The notes beneath the pieces are model-generated. The model saw only the letters and a program-made list of their open reading frames with translations, was not told the DNA's origin and ran no database searches. Shown here one piece after another: positions 23,628 through 32,029 of a stretch of 64,000 nucleotides of DNA. Source of the DNA: Bacillus sp. V2I10 (GTDB lineage: Bacteria; Bacillota; Bacilli; Bacillales; Bacillaceae); contig NZ_JAUSYV010000001.1 of NCBI RefSeq assembly GCF_030817055.1, forward strand, positions 1,760,001 to 1,824,000, read 5' to 3'. Within the stretch, counting starts at the first letter, position 1; the number at the start of each line of letters is the position of its first letter. The translations under genes were made by a program, and so were the position numbers.

Positions 23628-25976
23628 TTGCTGAAAGCGAAGACTAGATGGGATGTTTCTAAACACCATTCAGATAAAGCTGATGAATTGATAAATACGA
23701 TGAATGTTACTCCTCTGATTGCTTCATTGTTATTAAACCGCGGAATTGAGACTGCTGAGCAGGCCGACCAATTCCTGAATATTGAAAAGCATGGTTTTTT
23801 TGATCCATTCATGCTCCTTGGAATGGAACAAGCTGTTAAGCGTATAAACGATGCCATGGCGAATCATGAAAAGATATTGATTTTTGGAGATTATGATGCA
23901 GATGGAGTGAGTTCTACGACGGTTCTGCTAGAAACGCTTAACTCACTCGGAGCTAATGCTGATTTTTATATACCTAATCGTTTTACTGAAGGCTATGGTC
24001 CAAATGAGATGGCTTTCCGCCATGCTCATGATGAAGGTTTTTCTTTAATCATTACGGTTGATACAGGGATCTCGGCTGTGAATGAAGCTGCTCTTGCAAA
24101 AGAGCTGGGTATTGATCTGATCATAACTGATCATCATGAACCAGGACCGGTTCTTCCAGATGCTTATGCGATTATCCATCCAAAGCAGCCCGATTGCCAA
24201 TATCCTTTCAAAGAGTTAGCCGGTGTTGGCGTAGCATTTAAGCTTGCCCACGCACTGCTTGGCAAAGCACCAGAGCATTTGCTTGAAATTGCCGCAATAG
24301 GAACCATCGCGGACCTTGTACCGCTTCACGGCGAGAATCGCCTGATTGCACGCCTTGGTATACAGCAATTAAAACGAACAGAACGAAAAGGGTTAAAAGC
24401 GCTGCTTAAAGCAGCAGGAGCTGACGGAAAAGATATAAATGAAGAGACGATCGGATTTGCCATCGGGCCGCGGATAAATGCCGTAGGAAGGCTGGAATCT
24501 GCTGATCCGGCTGTTCATCTCCTAATGTCAGAAGACGATGATGAGGCTCAAAGTCTTGCAAAAGACATTGACCTGCTCAATAAAGAAAGACAGAAAATCG
24601 TCTCTCAAATTACGGAAGAAGCAATCGAACAAGTAGAATCAATGTATCCGATTGAAGAAAATCCGGTTCTTGTTCTGGTAAAAGAAGATTGGAACCCAGG
24701 CGTTGTCGGAATTGTAGCTTCGAGATTGGTAGAGAAATATTATAGACCTACGATTATTTTAAGTATTGACCACGGTAAGGGAATGGCTAAAGGATCTGCA
24801 AGAAGCATTGCGGGTTTTGATTTATTTGCTAATTTGTCAACGTGCCGGGACATTCTGCCGCATTTCGGAGGTCATCCAATGGCAGCTGGAATGACACTTG
24901 ACATTGATGATGTTGACCAATTGAGACAGCGCTTGAATGCTCTTGCGGCTGAGAAGCTGACTGACAAAGATTTCATACCCATCAAAACAATTGATGCAGA
25001 ATGTACTCTTTCCGAAATCACTACGGACTCCATCGAAGAAATTGGGCTGCTCGCTCCGTTTGGCATGAGCAACCCAAAGCCTCTCTTCCTGCTTGACTCC
25101 GTTCAATTAGGATCGATGAGGAAGATAGGGTCAGATCAATCACATTTGAAACTGGCGGTTGAACAAAATCATCAGCAGCTCGATTGTATTGGATTTGGAT
25201 TCGGACATCTTCATGATCATATGGCTCCTCTTGCAAAAGTGTCACTGGTTGGTGAATTATCTATTAATGAATGGAATAACTTCCGAAAGCCGCAATTCAT
25301 GATCCAGGATCTCGCTGTCAATGAGTGGCAGCTTTTTGATGCAAGAGGAACCCGCAATCTTCAAAAAGCGATTGAAAAAATAAATGATGAAAAAAATGTC
25401 CATATAGTTTTCCAAAAAGAAACGCTCTCTTTGCTTGAAGGCTCGGATCTCAATATTCTATATTTGGAAAGCGGCCAAGCTGCGGACGACTTGGATTTAA
25501 AAGATAAATATGTCACATTCATTGACACGCCATCTTCTATCGAACATCTGAATGCTCTTTTTGAAGGAGCGCGCCCGGACCGGATCTATGCTATTTTCCA
25601 TCAGCATACGGAACATTTTTTTGCCACAATACCGACAAGGGAACACTTCAAATGGTATTATGGATTTTTGAAACAAAAAGGGTCATTTGACTTAAAAAAA
25701 CATGCAGAAGCGCTTGCCCGGCATAAAGGCTGGTCGAAAGAAACAATAGATTTCATGTCACAGGTGTTTTTTGACCTGGAATTTGCTACAATAGAGAATG
25801 GCATTATTTCTGTCAATCATCATCCGCCAAAAAGAGATCTAGCCGAATCTACTGCGTATGCTTCTAAGCTTCAGCAATTAGAGCTTGAAAATACGCTACT
25901 ATATTCGTCATACCAGGATTTAAAAACATGGTTTGATGAAAGAATGAAAATATCGTCAACGCTTGTCAATGCATGA
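23628..25976 (+). CDS. recJ: Single-stranded-DNA exonuclease RecJ
   Basis: 5'-3' ssDNA exonuclease of the DHH family, acting in recombination and repair. 782 residues: DHH motifs IFGDYDADGVSS (motif I), ITVDTGIS, LIITDHHEPG (motif III), then DHHA1 (GGHPMAAGMTLD) and an OB domain, plus the extra C-terminal region (about 560 on) typical of Firmicute RecJ. TTG 23628 lies eight bases after AAGGGG; the GTG at 23619 overlaps the ribosome site. apt follows after 16 bases. Confidence 0.95.
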   Translation: MLKAKTRWDVSKHHSDKADELINTMNVTPLIASLLLNRGIETAEQADQFLNIEKHGFFDPFMLLGMEQAVKRINDAMANHEKILIFGDYDADGVSSTTVLLETLNSLGANADFYIPNRFTEGYGPNEMAFRHAHDEGFSLIITVDTGISAVNEAALAKELGIDLIITDHHEPGPVLPDAYAIIHPKQPDCQYPFKELAGVGVAFKLAHALLGKAPEHLLEIAAIGTIADLVPLHGENRLIARLGIQQLKRTERKGLKALLKAAGADGKDINEETIGFAIGPRINAVGRLESADPAVHLLMSEDDDEAQSLAKDIDLLNKERQKIVSQITEEAIEQVESMYPIEENPVLVLVKEDWNPGVVGIVASRLVEKYYRPTIILSIDHGKGMAKGSARSIAGFDLFANLSTCRDILPHFGGHPMAAGMTLDIDDVDQLRQRLNALAAEKLTDKDFIPIKTIDAECTLSEITTDSIEEIGLLAPFGMSNPKPLFLLDSVQLGSMRKIGSDQSHLKLAVEQNHQQLDCIGFGFGHLHDHMAPLAKVSLVGELSINEWNNFRKPQFMIQDLAVNEWQLFDARGTRNLQKAIEKINDEKNVHIVFQKETLSLLEGSDLNILYLESGQAADDLDLKDKYVTFIDTPSSIEHLNALFEGARPDRIYAIFHQHTEHFFATIPTREHFKWYYGFLKQKGSFDLKKHAEALARHKGWSKETIDFMSQVFFDLEFATIENGIISVNHHPPKRDLAESTAYASKLQQLELENTLLYSSYQDLKTWFDERMKISSTLVNA

Positions 25977-25992
25977 GGAGGACAAACTTAAT

Positions 25993-26505
25993 ATGGATTT
26001 AAAGAAATATGTAACAGTGGTTCCAGATTATCCGAAGCCGGGTATTCAGTTTAAAGATATTACAACTCTAATGGACAACGGTGAAGCTTACCGCTATGCA
26101 ACAGATCAAATTGTTGAATATGCGCGCAAACAAAACGTTGATATAATTGTAGGACCTGAAGCCCGCGGATTTATCATCGGCTGTCCTGTAGCTTATTCAC
26201 TCGGAGTAGGCTTTGCGCCAGTCCGCAAAGAAGGCAAGCTTCCTCGCGAGGTTGTACGCGTTGAGTATGGACTTGAGTATGGCAAAGATGTGCTTACAAT
26301 GCATAAAGATGCCATAAAACCAGGTCAGCGTGTGTTAATCACAGATGATTTGCTTGCTACAGGCGGAACGATTGAAGCAACAATCAAATTGGTAGAAGAG
26401 CTTGGCGGAGTCGTAGCCGGCATCGCTTTCTTAATCGAATTAAGCTACCTTGACGGACGCAGCAAATTGGATGATTACGATATTTTGACACTGATGAAGT
26501 TTTAA
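25993..26505 (+). CDS. apt: Adenine phosphoribosyltransferase
   Basis: Salvages adenine to AMP using PRPP. 170 residues, exact family length; PRPP-binding motif VLITDDLLATGGT, and GPEARGFIIGCPVAYSLG. ATG 25993 has GAGGAGG eleven bases upstream, overlapping the recJ stop; an in-frame start at 25963 lies inside recJ. A terminator separates it from relA, which has its own promoter. Confidence 0.97.
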   Translation: MDLKKYVTVVPDYPKPGIQFKDITTLMDNGEAYRYATDQIVEYARKQNVDIIVGPEARGFIIGCPVAYSLGVGFAPVRKEGKLPREVVRVEYGLEYGKDVLTMHKDAIKPGQRVLITDDLLATGGTIEATIKLVEELGGVVAGIAFLIELSYLDGRSKLDDYDILTLMKF

Positions 26506-26516
26506 TCGCATAGTGA

Positions 26517-26545
26517 AAAGCACTCGGGAATGGGTGCTTTTTCTA
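26517..26545 (+). terminator. Intrinsic terminator after apt
   Basis: Stem AAAGCACTC (26517-26525) / GGGTGCTTT (26532-26540) with one G-T pair and following T residues. Confidence 0.85.
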
Positions 26546-26597
26546 TATTAAGGCAGGTACCAGCCATTAATTGGACATAGAAAAGACTGTATAACTC

Positions 26598-26626
26598 TTT
26601 ACATCTTCTGTGTTTTTAATGATAAT
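26598..26626 (+). promoter_or_regulatory. SigA promoter of relA
   Basis: TTTACA (26598-26603), 17-bp spacer, GATAAT (26621-26626), 35 bases before the relA start. A TACAAT at 26630-26635 is a second possible -10 without a good -35. Confidence 0.65.
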
Positions 26627-26661
26627 AGGTACAATAAAGTTTTCATTGTAAAGGTGATTCC

Positions 26662-28854
26662 ATGGCTAATGAACAAGTACTGACTGCTGAGCAGGTCATA
26701 GAGAAGGCAAAACAATATTTAACGGATGAAGACTTGCTTTTCATTCAGAAAGCCTATGATTTTGCAGAAGAGGCGCATCGTGAACAATACCGAAAATCGG
26801 GTGAACCATATATTATTCATCCTATACAGGTCGCAGGGATTTTAGTTGATTTGGACATGGATCCGTCGACTATCGCGGGTGGATTTTTACATGACGTCGT
26901 AGAAGATACGGACGTGACACTTGATGACTTGAAACAAACATTTAATGATGAAGTCGCCATGCTAGTGGACGGGGTTACAAAGCTCGGAAAAATTAAATAT
27001 AAATCTCACGAAGAACAACAGGCTGAAAATCATCGTAAAATGTTTGTCGCAATGGCACAGGACATTCGTGTGATCTTAATTAAACTTGCTGACCGTCTTC
27101 ACAATATGCGCACACTTAAGCATTTGCCGCAAGAAAAGCAGCGGAGAATCTCTAATGAAACCCTTGAAATTTTCGCGCCTCTTGCACACCGGCTGGGGAT
27201 TTCAAAAATAAAGTGGGAGCTTGAGGATACAGCTCTGCGCTATTTGAATCCGCAGCAGTATTACCGCATCGTAAATTTAATGAAGAAAAAGCGTGCAGAA
27301 CGCGAACTTTATTTAGAAGAAGTCATTGATGAAGTGAAAAATCGTGTTCATGAAGTAAATATAAAAGCCGATTTCTCAGGCCGCCCAAAACATATTTACA
27401 GCATCTACCGAAAAATGGCACTTCAGAACAAGCAGTTTAATGAAATTTATGATTTATTGGCCGTTCGGATTATCGTAAACAGTATTAAAGACTGCTATGC
27501 TGTTCTCGGCATTATTCACACATGCTGGAAGCCGATGCCGGGCAGATTCAAAGATTATATAGCCATGCCAAAACCTAATATGTATCAATCCCTGCATACA
27601 ACAGTGATCGGCCCAAAAGGCGATCCTCTTGAAGTTCAGATCCGCACAAAGGATATGCACACGATTGCAGAATACGGGATTGCTGCTCACTGGGCATACA
27701 AAGAAGGCAAAGAGGCCGAAGAGCAATCAACTCTTGAACAAAAATTAACATGGTTCCGCGAAATTCTGGAGTTCCAGAATGACACAACCAATGCAGAAGA
27801 GTTTATGGAATCATTAAAAATCGACCTGTTTTCAGATATGGTATTTATTTTTACACCTAAAGGTGATGTGATCGAAATGCCTTCAGGCTCTGTTCCGATT
27901 GATTTTGCATACCGCATCCATTCAGAGATCGGCAATAAGACGATCGGTGCAAAAGTAAACGGCAAAATCGTCACCCTGGACTATAAATTAAAAACAGGCG
28001 ACATCATTGAAATCATGACTTCCAAACATTCCTACGGACCTAGTCAGGATTGGCTAAAGCTTGCCCAAACGTCTCAGGCGAAAAATAAAATCCGCCAATT
28101 CTTCAAAAAGCAGCGCCGTGAGGAAAATGTAGACAAAGGCAAAGAAATGGTTGAGAAAGAAATTAAAAATCTCGACTTTGAATTAAAAGAAGTCTTAACG
28201 AGTGATAATTTAAAGCGTGTAGCTGAAAAATTCAATTTCTCAAACGATGAGGACATGTATGCGGCTGTAGGCTATAACGGCATCACGGCAGCCCAGGTTG
28301 CAAATCGGTTAACTGAAAAATGGCGCAAAAAACGTGATATGGAACAAGAGAAAGATATTTCTGAAGTGATTTCTGAAGTGCGTCCTTATACATCTAAAAA
28401 ACGTGACAGCGGGGTCCGTGTTAAAGGGATTGACAATCTGCTGATCCGTTTATCAAAATGCTGCAATCCTGTACCAGGTGATGAAATTGTCGGTTTTATC
28501 ACAAAAGGACGCGGAGTTTCTGTTCATCGGGACGATTGCCCTAATGTGCATACGGATGAAGCACAGGCCCGTCTTATACCTGTTGAATGGGAAACACAGC
28601 TTGATGGCCGCAAAGAGTACAATGTTGAAATCGAGATTCTCGGCTATGACCGCAGAGGACTTCTTAACGAGGTTCTTCAGGCTGTCAACGAAACAAAGAC
28701 AAACATTTCGTCTGTTGCAGGCAAATCTGACCGCAACAAAGTAGCTACGATAAACATGGCGATTGCCATTTCCAACATAAGCCATCTTCACAAAGTAGTG
28801 GAGCGGATTAAGCAAATTTCTGATATTTATTCTGTAAGAAGAATCATGAACTAG
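26662..28854 (+). CDS. relA: Bifunctional (p)ppGpp synthetase/hydrolase
   Basis: Makes and degrades the stringent-response alarmone. 730 residues: HD hydrolase domain (about 25-180; GGFLHDVVEDTDVTLDD with intact His-Asp), synthetase domain (about 230-345; SGRPKHIYSIYRKM, YDLLAVRIIV), TGS (about 390-450; SVPIDFAYRIHSEIG), zinc-finger region with KCCNPVPGDEIVGF, and C-terminal ACT. The intact HD motif indicates both activities. ATG start with AAAGGTG upstream. dtd follows after 16 bases. Confidence 0.96.
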   Translation: MANEQVLTAEQVIEKAKQYLTDEDLLFIQKAYDFAEEAHREQYRKSGEPYIIHPIQVAGILVDLDMDPSTIAGGFLHDVVEDTDVTLDDLKQTFNDEVAMLVDGVTKLGKIKYKSHEEQQAENHRKMFVAMAQDIRVILIKLADRLHNMRTLKHLPQEKQRRISNETLEIFAPLAHRLGISKIKWELEDTALRYLNPQQYYRIVNLMKKKRAERELYLEEVIDEVKNRVHEVNIKADFSGRPKHIYSIYRKMALQNKQFNEIYDLLAVRIIVNSIKDCYAVLGIIHTCWKPMPGRFKDYIAMPKPNMYQSLHTTVIGPKGDPLEVQIRTKDMHTIAEYGIAAHWAYKEGKEAEEQSTLEQKLTWFREILEFQNDTTNAEEFMESLKIDLFSDMVFIFTPKGDVIEMPSGSVPIDFAYRIHSEIGNKTIGAKVNGKIVTLDYKLKTGDIIEIMTSKHSYGPSQDWLKLAQTSQAKNKIRQFFKKQRREENVDKGKEMVEKEIKNLDFELKEVLTSDNLKRVAEKFNFSNDEDMYAAVGYNGITAAQVANRLTEKWRKKRDMEQEKDISEVISEVRPYTSKKRDSGVRVKGIDNLLIRLSKCCNPVPGDEIVGFITKGRGVSVHRDDCPNVHTDEAQARLIPVEWETQLDGRKEYNVEIEILGYDRRGLLNEVLQAVNETKTNISSVAGKSDRNKVATINMAIAISNISHLHKVVERIKQISDIYSVRRIMN

Positions 28855-28870
28855 AAAGGGTTTTTCTGTC

Positions 28871-29317
28871 TTGAAAATAGTTGTACAGCGTGCCAAACAT
28901 GCAGAAGTAAAAGTAAATAACGAAACGGTCGGCAAAATTTCTCAAGGATTTATGCTTTTAGTGGGGGTCACTCATGAGGATTCTGAACAGGATGCTGATT
29001 ATCTTGCAGATAAAATTGCCAATCTGAGAGTTTTTGAAGACGAAGAGCAAAAAATGAATCTTTCCCTGATTGATGTGGGGGGACAAGCCTTATCCATTTC
29101 GCAGTTTACTCTCTACGGAGATTGCAGAAAAGGAAGAAGACCAAATTTCATGGCAGCTGCTAAACCTGATCAAGCACAGCCGTTATATGATTACTTCAAT
29201 GCAAAGCTTCGTGAAAAAGGGATTACAGTACAAACAGGAGAGTTTGGCGCAATGATGGATGTATCCTTTACAAATGTCGGTCCTGTTACATTGATTCTCG
29301 AATCGCAAGCGAAATAA
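28871..29317 (+). CDS. dtd: D-aminoacyl-tRNA deacylase
   Basis: Removes D-amino acids (and glycine mischarged on tRNA-Ala) from tRNA. 148 residues with both signature motifs, ISQFTLYGDCRKGRRPNF and NVGPVTLILES (the Gly-cisPro-containing motif). TTG start; AGAAAGGG lies ten bases upstream, a long spacing. Ends at a terminator. Confidence 0.95.
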   Translation: MKIVVQRAKHAEVKVNNETVGKISQGFMLLVGVTHEDSEQDADYLADKIANLRVFEDEEQKMNLSLIDVGGQALSISQFTLYGDCRKGRRPNFMAAAKPDQAQPLYDYFNAKLREKGITVQTGEFGAMMDVSFTNVGPVTLILESQAK

Positions 29318-29322
29318 GAAGA

Positions 29323-29350
29323 CTGCCGGGCACTGTGCCTGGCGGTTTTT
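29323..29350 (+). terminator. Intrinsic terminator after dtd
   Basis: Nine-bp GC-rich stem CTGCCGGGC (29323-29331) / GCCTGGCGG (29337-29345) with G-T pairs, followed by a long T-rich run. Confidence 0.87.
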
Positions 29351-29427
29351 TCTTTTTTTTTGGAATGTTTTGTGAAAAAATGAGGAACGAAATTGAATAA
29401 TGCCAAAAAGCGGTATTATTAAAATGC

Positions 29428-29530
29428 GTCAAAGCGGGTGTATGAACAGAAAAATCATCTTCATCCTGAAAAAAGTGGGTCAAAGCGGTGTATGGAACAG
29501 AAAAATCGTCTCCATCCTGAAAAAAAGTGC
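29428..29530. repeat. Two imperfect tandem repeats of about 51 bp
   Basis: Units 29428-29478 and 29479-29530 share GTCAAAGCGG, GTATG, AACAGAAAAATC and CATCCTGAAAAAA with a few substitutions and one-base indels. No coding frame is convincing. Similar words (TCAAAGCGG, AGAAAAAGTGC) recur at 45520-45580. Confidence 0.8.
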
Positions 29531-29577
29531 TTCAACATCCTTACCGGGCAAGTTCACAACCAACCGCATGTAAAAAA

Positions 29578-29607
29578 ACACTCAGGGCAGAGCCTGAGTG
29601 TTTTTTT
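29578..29607. terminator. Bidirectional terminator at the end of yrvJ
   Basis: Perfect 9-bp stem ACACTCAGG (29578-29586) / CCTGAGTGT (29593-29601) with an A run on the left and a T run on the right; on the minus strand it ends the amidase transcript five bases after its stop. Confidence 0.88.
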
Positions 29608-29611
29608 ATGC

Positions 29612-31354
29612 TTATTTAAAATACTGTGCCAGTCCATAATAAACCCCTTGTGCAACTCTTTCCTGATACGCACTTGAACGGACAGTCAGTTCTTCGGTGC
29701 TGTTGCTGACATACCCTAGTTCCAGAAGAATGGCAGGCTGCTTATTTTCACGGATAACATGATAATCTCCAAATTTCGTTCTGCGGTCTTTTAACTTCGT
29801 TTGTTTCAATAATTCAGAATGTACTGGTGATGCCAGCGGCTTATCTTTAGATCCGCTGTAATAGTAAGTCGTCATTCCATTGACGCTTCTATTATCAATA
29901 CTGTCAAAATGGAGACTAATAAAAGCATCTGCATTTCTGTAGTGGGATGTGCTTACCCGTGAGCTTAAGCTGATGTAGCTGTCAGAGCTGCGCGTCAGAT
30001 GCACGTCTGCACCAGAAGCTTTCAGTTTATCAAAGACGAGCTTGGCTGTAGACATCGTCAGGTTCTTCTCAAGGGTTCCTCTGGTGCCGATTGCCCCGCC
30101 ATCACGTCCGCCATGGCCAGGATCTAAAACAACGGTTTTATTTTTTAAGTATGAGGTAACATCTCCGCCAGGCCTTGTAACAGAACTTCCTTCACCTGAT
30201 TGTGATACCACCCATCCTGCCACATACCCTGAGATATTGCCGGAGAGCTGGATTTTAAACCAATCTCCTTCTTTGCTGATAACAGAAAATTGTTCACCTG
30301 CATTAGCACGTCTCAGAATACTTTGATTTGTAGATGAACCTTTTCGAATATTAGTCCCATCTTGCAAAATACTGACTTTAGATTGACTTGGTTTTTCATT
30401 GCCAGTATTTCCTTGCCCGTTAACAATTGAAATATAGGAACTGGAAACCCAGCCTTTTTTATTTCCCGAGTATTGAATATGATGCCAGCTTTTTTTAGTT
30501 TCAAGAATAGTTACTTCCGCATTTTTTAAGATGGAACCGACTACAGAGCCGTTTAAGCTGCCGCTGCTGCGGACGTTAAGTGAGCTTGCTGTTACTTTTC
30601 CTTTTTTGCCGCCGCTCACAGGCGATTGAACGGAACCAGTGGAAATAAAATCACTATGTACCCAGCCCTTTTGGCCGTTAAATTGAATTTCGTGCCATTT
30701 ATCCTGTGTCTTTGTGATCGAAACAGAAGCATTCTTTTTCAAGCTTCCAATGGTGGCGGCTGATGTTGAAGGCTTATTTCGCACGTTCAGTGAAGTGGCA
30801 ATGACCTTGCCGCTCGTTGCACCTGATGAAGCAGGTGCTTTGGCTTGTTCCTTCTTTAGAAAGATAACAAACTGGCTGGAAATCCAGCCTCTTTTTCCGT
30901 TAAAAGAGATCTCAACCCAATTTGAGTTTTGCTGGACAAATGATGCTGTTTGTCCCTTGTCAAATGTGCCTGTTACCTGAAAGCTTGTTCCAGGACCGCT
31001 GCGTATTCTCAAGTCTTCAGCATTTGATTTGACCGTGTCTGAAGTGCCTGAGCTTGTTTTTTGAGATTCAGAAGAGTGCTGAAGGGTTATAAGCCATGAG
31101 GCTACCCAGCCCTTGTTATTACCCGATAATTGAATTTGATACCAATCTTTTTTCTGGTCTGTGATGCTGTACACAGCCCCTTTTTTTACACTGGCGATGA
31201 CAGAATAGCTTAATCCAGGGCCGCTTCTGATGTTTAATCCGTCAACTGCGATGACTGCTTTTTTTGATTCAGCTGATGCAGGCTTTGGCATCAATTGAAT
31301 CTGGCTTATAATAAGCAGTGTGCAAATGATGGAAAAGAGTAGTTTTCGAAACAA
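29612..31354 (-). CDS. yrvJ: N-acetylmuramoyl-L-alanine amidase with five SH3b domains (YrvJ-like)
   Basis: Secreted cell-wall hydrolase of 580 residues. A signal peptide (about 1-27, ending PKPASA) is followed by five bacterial SH3 domains, each opening with a VxxLNIRSGPG-type motif (about 32, 100, 182, 260, 335), and a C-terminal Amidase_3 domain (about 400-580) with VVLDPGHGGRDGGAIG, a zinc Glu in GTLEKN, SLHFDS and catalytic Glu in ILLELGYVSN. The frame opens at ATG 31393, but AAAAAAGGAGGA lies inside that extension, so TTG 31354 is the likely start. Confidence 0.92.
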   Translation of the reverse strand: MFRKLLFSIICTLLIISQIQLMPKPASAESKKAVIAVDGLNIRSGPGLSYSVIASVKKGAVYSITDQKKDWYQIQLSGNNKGWVASWLITLQHSSESQKTSSGTSDTVKSNAEDLRIRSGPGTSFQVTGTFDKGQTASFVQQNSNWVEISFNGKRGWISSQFVIFLKKEQAKAPASSGATSGKVIATSLNVRNKPSTSAATIGSLKKNASVSITKTQDKWHEIQFNGQKGWVHSDFISTGSVQSPVSGGKKGKVTASSLNVRSSGSLNGSVVGSILKNAEVTILETKKSWHHIQYSGNKKGWVSSSYISIVNGQGNTGNEKPSQSKVSILQDGTNIRKGSSTNQSILRRANAGEQFSVISKEGDWFKIQLSGNISGYVAGWVVSQSGEGSSVTRPGGDVTSYLKNKTVVLDPGHGGRDGGAIGTRGTLEKNLTMSTAKLVFDKLKASGADVHLTRSSDSYISLSSRVSTSHYRNADAFISLHFDSIDNRSVNGMTTYYYSGSKDKPLASPVHSELLKQTKLKDRRTKFGDYHVIRENKQPAILLELGYVSNSTEELTVRSSAYQERVAQGVYYGLAQYFK

Positions 31355-31489
31355 TGACCTATCCTCCTTTTTTATAGATAACTTATAGTACATTCGCTTT
31401 TTATATCGGCTATCCCTTGTGACATTTGATATATTTTTTCAGGAAAAAGGAAATGCTATAGGATAGACAGTTAAAAAGGAGCAATGACC

Positions 31490-31666
31490 ATGAGGCACAG
31501 TGATAAAGGCGAGACAACCCATTATAACAATAATGATGTATTTGGAGTTAATTTTCATGAATTCGCGGAAAAAGAACAGCATTCTAATTTGTTTGAGCTT
31601 GCAAGTGAATATGGTTTAAGTTTGAGAGAAGTAAAGAAATTAAAAAAACAATTAAATCGCTCTTGA
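31490..31666 (+). CDS. Small protein of unknown function upstream of hisS
   Basis: 58 residues, polar, with an HTH-like C-terminal helix pair (LFELASEYGLSLREVKKLKK). ATG 31490 is eight bases after AAAAAGGAG; ATG 31484 is too close. I do not recognise a function; a similarly sized gene (yrzK) occupies this place in B. subtilis as far as I recall. Its TGA stop lies inside the -35 box of the hisS promoter. Confidence 0.75.
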   Translation: MRHSDKGETTHYNNNDVFGVNFHEFAEKEQHSNLFELASEYGLSLREVKKLKKQLNRS

Positions 31667-31692
31667 CACAAAGCCAGAAACATTCGTATGAT
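31663..31692 (+). promoter_or_regulatory. SigA promoter of hisS-aspS
   Basis: Consensus TTGACA (31663-31668), 18-bp spacer, TATGAT (31687-31692). The TGA stop of the upstream small gene (31664-31666) is part of the -35 hexamer. Confidence 0.85.
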
Positions 31693-31698
31693 AGTATA

Positions 31699-31987
31699 TA
31701 AATCTTAGCAAGAACTACATAATTTTGAACCATTGATGGAGAAGAGTAGTCAAGATGACACATGATAAGAGAGGAAAAGCCGTGGCTGAAAGCTTTTCGC
31801 ATGATGACTTGATGAAGAAAACACTCCTTAGGTTTCCCTCTGAACGATACTGGCTGTATTTAATAGGAGGAGGACGTGACAGGCGTTAACTGTCTGAGTG
31901 GGAGCATTTTTTGCTTCAACTAGGGTGGCACCACGGGATCTAACTCTCGTCCCTACATTTTTATGTAGGGACGGGAGTTTTTTTATT
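31699..31987 (+). promoter_or_regulatory. T-box leader of hisS-aspS
   Basis: tRNA-sensing leader. Visible parts: GGAG/CTCC base of stem I (31738-31741 area and 31824-31827), GAGTA S-turn strand near 31744, AGAGAGG and GTGG apical motifs, the T-box AGGGTGGCACCACGGG (31922-31937), and a 17-bp terminator (31942-31958 / 31963-31979) with T run. The UGGC bulge calls for a tRNA with G73, as in Asp or Asn tRNAs, not the C73 of tRNA-His. By alignment with the alaS leader the specifier would be AAC (31820-31822), overlapped by CAC; GAC at 31806-31808 lies higher in the stem. Confidence 0.93.
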
Positions 31988-32029
31988 TTCAAAAATTATG
32001 AAGGTTTATGTAAATTGGAGGAGTAAAAC

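Noticed and set aside
31806..31808. GAC as the certain Asp specifier of the hisS T-box
   Set aside because: By alignment with the alaS leader it falls above the specifier loop; kept only as a candidate.
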